Shown here: positions 8,704 to 15,860 of the stretch, piece by piece
Layout: each line of letters starts with the position of its first letter
How positions within the stretch are numbered: position 1 is the stretch's first letter
Assembly (NCBI RefSeq): GCF_006065315.1
Contig: NZ_CP040749.1
Span: 1,054,001 to 1,118,000, forward strand
Direction of reading: 5' to 3'
Source: Aureibaculum algae
GTDB taxonomy: Bacteria > Bacteroidota > Bacteroidia > Flavobacteriales > Flavobacteriaceae
DNA: 64,000 bases
Notes under the pieces: model-generated
Databases searched by the model: none
Seen by the model: the letters and a program-made list of their open reading frames with translations, nothing else
Told to the model about the DNA's origin: nothing
Position numbers and translations under genes: made by a program

Positions 8704-9741
8704 ATGAATGTATCAGTTGTTATTGATGAAAAATCTAAAGTCCCTAAGTATAAGCAGGTTGTAGATTCAATTGTTAATGATGTTTCTAGTGGTAAACTTA
8801 AATTAGGTGACAAATTACCTTCAATTAATGAGTTGAGTGAAGCCACATACCTATCTCGAGATACTGTTGAAAAGGCCTATAAGAATTTAAAAAATAGAAA
8901 AATTATAACATCCGTTAAAGGAAAGGGGTGTTATGTCTCTAAAAATGAACTTATTTCTAAAATTAATATCTTTTTCCTCATTAATAAATTGAGCTCATAT
9001 AAAATGAAAATTTACAATTCATTTGTAAAGAGCCTAGAGGGAATTGGTCATGTTTCATTATTTATTTATCACTGTGATGAGTCTTTATTTGTTAATTTAA
9101 TTAATCAACATGTTGGAGGGTTTAACTATTATGTAATTATGCCACACTTTAAAACTGATAAATTAGATCATATTAGTTTAACAAAAGAAGCATTGACGGT
9201 AATGGATAAAATTCCAAATGAAAAAATTATTGTCTTGGATAATAAGGTAGATAAAAAGAATGCCTATTCTGAAGTCTATCAAGATTTTGAAAATGATATT
9301 TATGATGCTTTGAAGAATGGCGTTGACAAAATAGTAAAGTTTGATAAAATACATCTAGTTTTTCCTAAAAACACATTCTATCCATATCCAAGAAGAATTT
9401 TACATGGGTTTAAAAAGTTTTGTTTTGAGTATTCACTAAATTTCGAAATTCTGTCTGAAATTTCTGAAAATATGGATATAACAAAGAATGAAATTTTTAT
9501 AGTTATTGAAGAAAGCGATTTGGTTAATCTTGTAAAATTAACAAGAGATAATAATCTTGAGTTGGGAAAAGATATTGGTGTCATTTCGTATAATGATACG
9601 CCGTTAAAAGAGCTTCTAGGGATTACTGTAGTAAGTACTGATTTTAAAAAGATGGGAGTAACTGCGGCTGAACTTATATTAAATAAAAAGCAAGAAAAAA
9701 TTAAAAATCCATTTAATTTTATAGATAGAAAATCTACATAA
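8704..9741 (+). CDS. GntR family regulator with sugar-binding domain, probable rhamnose regulator
   Basis: A 345-residue regulator. Residues about 10-80 form a GntR winged helix (PKYKQVVDSIVND, LGDKLPSINELSEATYLSRD, GKGCYVSKNE). The rest resembles a LacI-type periplasmic-binding-protein fold effector domain that ends with IGVISYNDTPLKELL and VVSTDFKKMGVTAAELI. This architecture is common in Bacteroidota sugar clusters. Being divergent from rhaD and next to rhamnose genes, it probably senses rhamnose or a pathway intermediate and controls both flanking units through the ACAGGATA direct repeats. It is a paralogue of the regulator at 50095-51096 in the xylose cluster, which shares both domain signatures. 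Confidence 0.85.
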   Translation: MNVSVVIDEKSKVPKYKQVVDSIVNDVSSGKLKLGDKLPSINELSEATYLSRDTVEKAYKNLKNRKIITSVKGKGCYVSKNELISKINIFFLINKLSSYKMKIYNSFVKSLEGIGHVSLFIYHCDESLFVNLINQHVGGFNYYVIMPHFKTDKLDHISLTKEALTVMDKIPNEKIIVLDNKVDKKNAYSEVYQDFENDIYDALKNGVDKIVKFDKIHLVFPKNTFYPYPRRILHGFKKFCFEYSLNFEILSEISENMDITKNEIFIVIEESDLVNLVKLTRDNNLELGKDIGVISYNDTPLKELLGITVVSTDFKKMGVTAAELILNKKQEKIKNPFNFIDRKST

Positions 9742-9823
9742 AAATATCAAATTATTGTGTGAAAGTATGTACGAACGTATTAAATGTTGGTAAATAACGG
9801 GTATTGTTTCTTAAATGTTGTAA

Positions 9824-9841
9824 ACAGGATAGCACAGGATA
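9824..9841 (+). promoter_or_regulatory. candidate rhamnose-regulator operator, copy 2 (PhyH side)
   Basis: The sequence ACAGGATAGCACAGGATA is two perfect ACAGGATA units joined by GC, a 10-base period (one helical turn). It lies 104-121 bases before the PhyH start and matches the rhaD-side copy at 16 of 18 positions. See the finding on this pair. Confidence 0.6.
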
Positions 9842-9944
9842 AATTACAACGAGCATAAATGTATCATTGTGTATAGATTCTACTAGAGTTAATAGTATAA
9901 CTGGAATTATTAATCGTTTTAAGCAGTAAATAACACAAAAGAAT

Positions 9945-10769
9945 ATGAAACATAAATTATCTGAAGCACAAATAAGTTTTTATAGAAATAACGGATTATT
10001 GATTATTGATGATTTTTTATCGCAACCTGAAGTTGAGCATTGGAAAACGACTATTGACGAGGCTGTAAAAGCTAGAAAAGGAAGGAAATTTCCACATTCT
10101 GAAATTAAGACAGGAGCCTCAGATGGTATAAATAAAGATGCTGAATATTTTGGAAAAGTTTTTGATCAAATTATTAACTTATGGATGACAGATGATGGGG
10201 TAAAAGAAATAATGTTTGATAAGAATCTTGGTAAGATGGCAGCCGAACTTGCACAAGTTGATGGTATAAGAATTTGGCATGATCAGTCATTGGTAAAACA
10301 ACCTTGGGGTAATCCAACGGCATGGCATTTAGATACGCCGTTTTGGTCATTTAGCCATAGGGAGGCCCTTAGTGTTTGGGTAGCTCTAGAAGATGTAACC
10401 TTGCAAAACGGATGTCTATATTTTATGCCAGGTTCTCAAAAAGATACCGATTTTATAGAACCAGGCATTGGAGCAAATATGGGAGATATATTTAATGATT
10501 ATCCTGATTATGCTAAAAAGGACCCGACGCCATCAATTATTAAGGCGGGCTCCTGTTCCTTTCATAACGGATTAACAATACATGCCGCAGGTGTAAATAT
10601 GACACCGTATACAAGAAAAGCAATGACCTGTGCTTATATGCCAGATGGAAGTGTTTTTAATGGAAAACAAAATGTATTACCAGACGAGTATTTCAAATCT
10701 TTAAAAATTGGTGATCTATTAAATAATGAAGCTCAAAACCCTTTAATTTATCATAAAGATTGGGAGTAA
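9945..10769 (+). CDS. phytanoyl-CoA dioxygenase (PhyH) family protein
   Basis: A 274-residue non-haem iron, 2-oxoglutarate-dependent dioxygenase. The metal triad is complete: His128-x-Asp130 in AWHLDTPFW and distal His213 in TIHAAGVN; Arg224 (YTRKA) is in place to bind 2-oxoglutarate. The fold is followed from SEAQISFYRNNGLLIIDDF at the N-terminus to the end, so the gene is intact. These enzymes hydroxylate or oxidatively demethylate small molecules; the substrate here is unknown. It heads the plus-strand series that includes a creatininase-family protein, an aldo/keto reductase and RhaT, and its promoter region carries the element shared with rhaD, so a role in using rhamnose or a rhamnose derivative is plausible but unproven. 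Confidence 0.88.
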   Translation: MKHKLSEAQISFYRNNGLLIIDDFLSQPEVEHWKTTIDEAVKARKGRKFPHSEIKTGASDGINKDAEYFGKVFDQIINLWMTDDGVKEIMFDKNLGKMAAELAQVDGIRIWHDQSLVKQPWGNPTAWHLDTPFWSFSHREALSVWVALEDVTLQNGCLYFMPGSQKDTDFIEPGIGANMGDIFNDYPDYAKKDPTPSIIKAGSCSFHNGLTIHAAGVNMTPYTRKAMTCAYMPDGSVFNGKQNVLPDEYFKSLKIGDLLNNEAQNPLIYHKDWE

Positions 10770-11479
10770 TGAAAGATGAGATAAAATGGGGGGATTTTGA
10801 TAAAATGCGTCCTACCCAAATAGAAGAAATTAAAAAGGACTATCCTATCGCTTATTTGCCTTGGGGAGCCATAGAATATCACGGTAGGCATAATCCAACA
10901 GGATTAGATACGCATAAAACAGCTCATCTTTGCTCTTTGTTAGCAAAAGAAGTTGGGGGCTTGGTTTTTCCTCCAATTAGTTTAGCTGCGAATTTAATAA
11001 AATCATATCCTGGTGTTGATTTTCCCAATCACTCAATCGAGTTTTCTGAAAAATTAATTCAATTAATTTGTGAAGAGTATTTCGAGCAATTAGCAGAGCA
11101 GAATTTTAAAATAGTGGTATTGTTGTCAGGCCATGCAGGGGAGCCGCATCTTCAGATATTAAGAGATGTTGCACGTGATTTTAATAATAAATATCCTAAT
11201 AAATACTTTTGGGCTTTAGCAGAATTTGATGTTATACCTGATCATCTTTTGGTAGCAAATCATTCTGCATTAGGCGAAACTTCCTTACAGTTATATTTTG
11301 AGCCAGAAACGGTTGATTTACATAGTTTGCCAAAAGACAGAGAAATATCTTTGGAAATTGATGCGGTTTCTGGAGAAGATCCACGATCATCAACTGCAGA
11401 ACATGGAGAACTGATAGTCAATTCATTTATTAAAAATGCAACTGAAAAGTTGGGAGGAATAATAAAAAATTACATTTAA
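10769..11479 (+). CDS. creatininase family protein
   Basis: A 236-residue protein of the creatininase/amidohydrolase family (PF02633). Visible motifs are YLPWGAIEYHGRHNP (Glu36 and His38, metal ligands), GLDTHKTAHL, LLSGHAGEPHL in place of the usual GNGGN block, and LGETSLQLYFEP. I take the ATG at 10769, which overlaps the PhyH stop codon as TAATG; an upstream in-frame TTG at 10760 is less likely. The overlap implies translational coupling with the dioxygenase. Family members hydrolyse cyclic amides or related bonds in several pathways, and many in sugar clusters have no assigned reaction. Here the role is unknown. Confidence 0.87.
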   Translation: MKDEIKWGDFDKMRPTQIEEIKKDYPIAYLPWGAIEYHGRHNPTGLDTHKTAHLCSLLAKEVGGLVFPPISLAANLIKSYPGVDFPNHSIEFSEKLIQLICEEYFEQLAEQNFKIVVLLSGHAGEPHLQILRDVARDFNNKYPNKYFWALAEFDVIPDHLLVANHSALGETSLQLYFEPETVDLHSLPKDREISLEIDAVSGEDPRSSTAEHGELIVNSFIKNATEKLGGIIKNYI

Positions 11480-11530
11480 AATATGAATCTAGTATGTTAA
11501 GGATGTTGTTACCTCAGAAATTAATTAATG

Positions 11531-11560
11531 GCGAACAGGCCCGATGCTTCGGGATGACCG
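11531..11560. repeat. short GC-rich intergenic motif
   Basis: A GC-rich patch in an AT-rich spacer. It contains the small hairpin CCCGA-TGCT-TCGGG (11540-11553) and the 12-mer CTTCGGGATGAC, whose reverse complement differs by one base from GTCATTCCGAAG at 55541-55552. It looks like a remnant of a dispersed intergenic repeat. Two short copies are weak evidence. Confidence 0.35.
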
Positions 11561-11584
11561 TTTTATAACAATAATTATAAAAAT

Positions 11585-12550
11585 ATGAAATATAGGACTT
11601 TAGGAAGGACAGGTCTTACTCTAAGTGAAATCAGTTTGGGTACTTGGGCTTTTGGTAATAATGTATATGGTGGTGTAGCTGAGAAAGATGGAATAAAAAC
11701 TATCAATGCCGGTATTGACCTTGGTATTAATATATTTGATACAGCCCCGCAATATGGAACTGACAAGCAAGATGGTGTTGCAGAAATTGTATTGGGTAAA
11801 GCTTTAAAAGGAAAACGAGATAAAGTGCATATTTCATCAAAATTTGGTAGAAATCCATGTATTGAAGGTGGGCGTTCTTTGTTTTATAAATCTCGTGTAA
11901 TTGATTCTGTTGAAGAAAGTTTAAAGCGATTGCAAACAGATTATATAGATGTCCTTTTCTTTCATTCTCCATTTTCCTCTGATGAAATTCACGATGATGT
12001 TTGGGAGGGAATCGAGCAAGTTAAAAAACAAGGGAAAGTTCGTTTTATTGGACATTCTATTTCCATGTTTAATCAAACGGAGAATATGGCACGAGAATGG
12101 GCAAAAGAAGGGAAAATAGATGTTGTTCAGGTGGTGTTAAGTTTAATGAATAGAGAAGCTCAACAATTGGTGAATACGTTGTCAAAAGAGCATAATATTG
12201 GTGTTTTTGCGAGAGAATGTTTAGCGAATGGTTTTTTATCTGGTACAATAACAAAAAATACCGTTTTTGAAAAGAATACACTCAACGCTAGGTACTCAAA
12301 AGCAGCGTTGGCGGAAAGGGTAGATCAAGTAGAGGCTTTTAAGTTTTTAATAAGAGATGATATTACGAATATGCCGCAGGCCGCATTAAAATGGGTGCTA
12401 GATCAAAAAGGAGTTTCGACTGTGTTATCTGGTGCTAAGAATAGTTATGAATTAGAAGGAGCTGTTTCGGCATCAACAGCAAAGTCATTTACGGCAGATG
12501 AATTAAAATTGGCACAAACCCTGTTAAAAAAGGATTTTGACGCTGCATAA
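11585..12550 (+). CDS. aldo/keto reductase
   Basis: A 321-residue NAD(P)H-dependent (beta/alpha)8-barrel oxidoreductase. It starts with MKYRTLGRTGLTLSEISLG and keeps the tetrad region: NIFDTAPQYGTD (Asp and Tyr), HISSKFG (Lys) and FIGHSI (His), with a C-terminal cofactor-binding part around VSTVLSGAKNSYELEGAV. Between the creatininase-family gene and rhaT, it probably works on rhamnose-derived carbonyls. One candidate is L-lactaldehyde, reduced to 1,2-propanediol; another is oxidation of an aldose in a non-phosphorylated route. The sequence does not separate these. The 105-base gap upstream holds a small GC-rich repeat. Confidence 0.9.
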   Translation: MKYRTLGRTGLTLSEISLGTWAFGNNVYGGVAEKDGIKTINAGIDLGINIFDTAPQYGTDKQDGVAEIVLGKALKGKRDKVHISSKFGRNPCIEGGRSLFYKSRVIDSVEESLKRLQTDYIDVLFFHSPFSSDEIHDDVWEGIEQVKKQGKVRFIGHSISMFNQTENMAREWAKEGKIDVVQVVLSLMNREAQQLVNTLSKEHNIGVFARECLANGFLSGTITKNTVFEKNTLNARYSKAALAERVDQVEAFKFLIRDDITNMPQAALKWVLDQKGVSTVLSGAKNSYELEGAVSASTAKSFTADELKLAQTLLKKDFDAA

Positions 12551-12616
12551 AACGTTTCAAATTCCAAGTATAAATTATAATTATTTAAAAAAATAATTAA
12601 CTAAATAACAAAAGAG

Positions 12617-13654
12617 ATGGGAGCATTAATAGGATTATTGTTACATGCAATTGGTGGATTTGCCGCAGGTAGTTTTTATATTCCATTTAAGTTGATAAAA
12701 AAATGGAGTTGGGAGACGTCTTGGCTCGTTTTAGGCTTTGCTGCATGGATTTTTGCTCCAATTATTATGGCATGGTTTACAGTTCCAAATCTTATTGAAG
12801 TATTGGGAGCTAGTGATTTTGAAACAAAATTTTATACTTTCTTTTTCGGTATGCTTTGGGGTATTGGCGGACTAACTTTTGGGTTGTCAATGCGTTATTT
12901 AGGTATTGGTTTAGGTATGGCGGTTGCATTAGGTTTTACAGCGGCTTTCGGTACTTTAATACCACCACTTTACAACGGTACTTTTTCGGAATTGCTTCAG
13001 ACAAAAGGAGGTATTCTTGTTTTAATAGGTGTAATAATAAGTCTTATAGGTATAGCCATAGCGGGTAAAGCTGGTATCTTAAAGGAAAAAGATTTAAATG
13101 CAGAAGAGCAAAAGGAGGCTGTAGCAGAATTCAATCTTTCTAAAGGTATGGTTATCGCTGTGATCTCGGGTATTTTAAGTGCTTGTTTTGCATTTGGATT
13201 AACAGCGGGGAAGCCTATTGCAGAAGAAGCGTTAAAGCTAGGTGTTAAAGATATTTTTCAAAATAATCCTGTTATCGTTTGGGTACTTTGGGGAGGGTTT
13301 TTAACTAATTTTATTTGGACCATAATTTTAAGTATAAAAAATAAAACGTTTAGTGATTTTACAGACAAAGACATTCCTAATAAACCAAAAAATTACTTAT
13401 TAGCAATCGCAGGAGGCGTAACTTGGTATTTCCAGTTTTTCTTTTATGGTATGGGAACAACTTTTTTAGGTGAAAAATATGAGTTTGCCAGTTGGACTTT
13501 GCACATGGCATTTATTATTATATTCAGTACTCTTTGGGGAATATACTTTAAAGAATGGAAAGGTGTATCAACGAAAACCATGCGTACTTTATGGCTTGGA
13601 CTAGTTGTGATTATTTTTTCAACCGTTCTGATAGGAATTGGAAATAGTTTTTAG
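12617..13654 (+). CDS. rhaT: L-rhamnose/H+ symporter
   Basis: A 345-residue inner-membrane protein with ten predicted hydrophobic segments. It matches the RhaT family: early motif GGFAAGSFYIPFKLIKKWSWE, FGMLWGIGGLTFGLSMRYLGIGLGM split over two segments, and the C-terminal FFYGMGTTFLGEKYEFASW block. The family imports L-rhamnose with a proton. Presence of RhaT next to the PhyH, creatininase-family and aldo/keto reductase genes, with the rhaD unit upstream, supports rhamnose as the released and imported monosaccharide. Length is the family norm of about 340-350 residues. Confidence 0.92.
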   Translation: MGALIGLLLHAIGGFAAGSFYIPFKLIKKWSWETSWLVLGFAAWIFAPIIMAWFTVPNLIEVLGASDFETKFYTFFFGMLWGIGGLTFGLSMRYLGIGLGMAVALGFTAAFGTLIPPLYNGTFSELLQTKGGILVLIGVIISLIGIAIAGKAGILKEKDLNAEEQKEAVAEFNLSKGMVIAVISGILSACFAFGLTAGKPIAEEALKLGVKDIFQNNPVIVWVLWGGFLTNFIWTIILSIKNKTFSDFTDKDIPNKPKNYLLAIAGGVTWYFQFFFYGMGTTFLGEKYEFASWTLHMAFIIIFSTLWGIYFKEWKGVSTKTMRTLWLGLVVIIFSTVLIGIGNSF

Positions 13655-13693
13655 ACGGAGAAACATGATTAGTTAGTGATAACGCAAATTAAG

Positions 13694-14806
13694 ATGATAC
13701 AAAAATTATACATATCAGTTTTTCTGCTATTCGCAATGGGTACTTATGCACAAGATACTTTTATTCTTGAAGATACTACAGATGCTAGATTTGAAATAAC
13801 GGATAAAGTTTGGTCACAAACTATTGGAGAAGCTTCCGTATGTCTTTGGAATGATGACAAATTGAGTGCTTTTACCATTACCATTGATGATAATTATGAA
13901 AAAGATATTTCCTTTTGGATGGAACTTCAGAAGAAATATGGTTTTAAATATACATGGTTTGTTATTACAGAGGCTGATAAAAAATATAATGTAAAGAATT
14001 GGGATTTGTTTAATGAACTCTCCAAAGCGGGTAATGCAATCCAGGGGCATGATGATAGAAATTGGTATGAAGATAAAGAAACAGGGGTAAAATATCCCTC
14101 AATAAAAGCTTATAATAAAAGATTAAATCGTACAAAAACGAAAATTGAAAAGCATATAGAAAACCAGAAATGTTTGACCTATGCTTATCCTTGGGGAGAA
14201 GGAAATGTAGATGAAGTAGCTAATCATTTTATTGCGAGTAGAGGGGTGATTGGTCTGTTAAATCCCGCAAATAAAATTGATTTTAAACAAGTTAGAAGTA
14301 TTAGCAATCCACACATTTACAGTAATGATAGCACACGGAATCATTATATGTTGCCTTTGCTCGATAATACTTCAAAGCTAGAAGGTAAAAATTATTATAG
14401 AGGATGGGGAAGTACACATTTTCATGAGGTTTCAGCACCTGCTGTACAAGAAAAGACAGATGCATTTTTTAAATATCTAAAAGAAAAAGAGGATAAGCTA
14501 TGGATTGGGACTTTTCCTGATGTTGCAAAATATGCTCAAGAATATGCTACTCATTCTTTAAGTGTAGATTCTATTTCTGAAAATTCCATATCAATAAGTT
14601 TAACGGATAAAATGAAAGATGAAATCTATGATTATCCCTTAACTATAAAAGTACGTTTAGCAAATAATTGGTTGTCCCTTTCTGCAACGCAAAATGGAAA
14701 TGAAATAGAAAGTAAAATTATTAGTTACAATCAAAATAAATACGCTTTAGTAAAGGCAATACCAGATCATGGTCAGGTCATTTTAAAGGGAGATGTTTTT
14801 AAGTAA
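13694..14806 (+). CDS. NodB-like polysaccharide deacetylase family protein
   Basis: A 370-residue protein from the ATG at 13694; it begins with a signal peptide (MIQKLYISVFLLFAMGTYAQ). A GTG start at 13676 would place six residues before that peptide and is less likely. Residues about 50-290 are a NodB/CE4-type fold with the Asp pair in TITIDDNYEK (Asp65-Asp66). The usual His-x-x-x-His metal motif is altered: it reads GHDDRNW, so His119 is present but the second position is Asn123. Either it binds metal differently or it acts on another bond than the classical N- or O-acetyl group. A C-terminal beta-rich region (about 290-370) has no recognised domain. It is likely periplasmic and part of the rhamnose/uronate unit. 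Confidence 0.75.
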   Translation: MIQKLYISVFLLFAMGTYAQDTFILEDTTDARFEITDKVWSQTIGEASVCLWNDDKLSAFTITIDDNYEKDISFWMELQKKYGFKYTWFVITEADKKYNVKNWDLFNELSKAGNAIQGHDDRNWYEDKETGVKYPSIKAYNKRLNRTKTKIEKHIENQKCLTYAYPWGEGNVDEVANHFIASRGVIGLLNPANKIDFKQVRSISNPHIYSNDSTRNHYMLPLLDNTSKLEGKNYYRGWGSTHFHEVSAPAVQEKTDAFFKYLKEKEDKLWIGTFPDVAKYAQEYATHSLSVDSISENSISISLTDKMKDEIYDYPLTIKVRLANNWLSLSATQNGNEIESKIISYNQNKYALVKAIPDHGQVILKGDVFK

Positions 14807-14980
14807 TGCCTTTTGGTTTCATCGGGTTTAAGATAACTGTAATAAAGAAGTTAAACTTGATGTCTATGAAGGAATGTGGCATGTTTGACAAGGATATTAT
14901 CTACTGCCTGAATCAAAAAAAAGCAGTAACTAATACAAAGAGGTTTATGTTTAAATATTTAAAAATTTAAGAGTTTGTTT

Positions 14981-15787
14981 ATGAAAATACGTTTTTCGAT
15001 AGTAGTAATTTGTGCATTAATTACCATCAGTTGTGGTTCAAATAAACTTCAAGTAAATAACTCAAATAATGAGGTTTTTAATCTTGATTTTGAGGGTAAT
15101 ACTATTGGTCCGTACACTGAAAATAATTTAAAAAAGGATGTTGGAGATGTAAATTGGAAATTACTTAGGGATAGGGCTACGATTGAATTAGATGAAACCC
15201 ATGGAAAAGTGTTGAAAGTGCTTTATCCCAAAGGTTCAGTAGGTCCCAAGCAAGGAGGAATACAGTTTGACAAGCCATTACCAAAAGCTTCAGAATATAC
15301 ATTGGAGTATAACATAAAGTTTATGGAAGGTTTTGATTTTCGCTTGGGAGGTAAATTACCAGGGCTAACAAGTGGTGGGGAGAAATATACAGGAGGTGTT
15401 CATCCTGATAATGGTGAAGGTTGGAGTGCTCGTTATATGTGGATAGCAGATGGAGAAATAATCGTCTATTTTTACCATATGGACATGGAGCACAAATGGG
15501 GAGACAGTGTTAAAACGAATGTTTTTTTTAAACCAGGGCAATGGTATAAAATAAAACAACATATAAAATTAAATGACAGCGATCAATTCAATGGTGTAAT
15601 GAAGGTTTGGATAGACAATGAAAAGGTAATACATGATGATAAAGTAAGGTATCGTTTGGCTCCATTAGGCGAAATTGATTCGTTCTATTTTTCAACATTT
15701 CATGGTGGTAATACTGAAGATTGGGCACCAAAGAAGGATTCGTTTATTTACTTTGATAATTTTAAAGTCACAAAATTCCAAAATTAG
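14981..15787 (+). CDS. PL14-like polysaccharide lyase lipoprotein
   Basis: A 268-residue protein from the ATG at 14981 (a TTG two codons earlier is less likely), with lipobox ITISCG, so anchored as a lipoprotein. The mature part is a single beta-jelly-roll. The segment FDFRLGGKLPGL and the later ARYMWIADGEIIVYFYHM resemble the conserved KGGKLPG and R-Y-x-W blocks of polysaccharide lyase family 14 and related (PL20-type) lyases, which cleave glucuronan or alginate. The end DSFYFSTFHGGNTEDWAP and FDNFKV fits the same fold. A lyase here would make 4,5-unsaturated uronic acid ends for the GH88 two genes downstream, which strengthens the assignment. The precise family and substrate are uncertain. 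Confidence 0.7.
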   Translation: MKIRFSIVVICALITISCGSNKLQVNNSNNEVFNLDFEGNTIGPYTENNLKKDVGDVNWKLLRDRATIELDETHGKVLKVLYPKGSVGPKQGGIQFDKPLPKASEYTLEYNIKFMEGFDFRLGGKLPGLTSGGEKYTGGVHPDNGEGWSARYMWIADGEIIVYFYHMDMEHKWGDSVKTNVFFKPGQWYKIKQHIKLNDSDQFNGVMKVWIDNEKVIHDDKVRYRLAPLGEIDSFYFSTFHGGNTEDWAPKKDSFIYFDNFKVTKFQN

Positions 15788-15860
15788 ATGTATCCGAGAT
15801 TCAAAAAAATTATAATAGGCTACATCAAGTTTACTAGTTTAAAAGATATAAAAATTTAAT

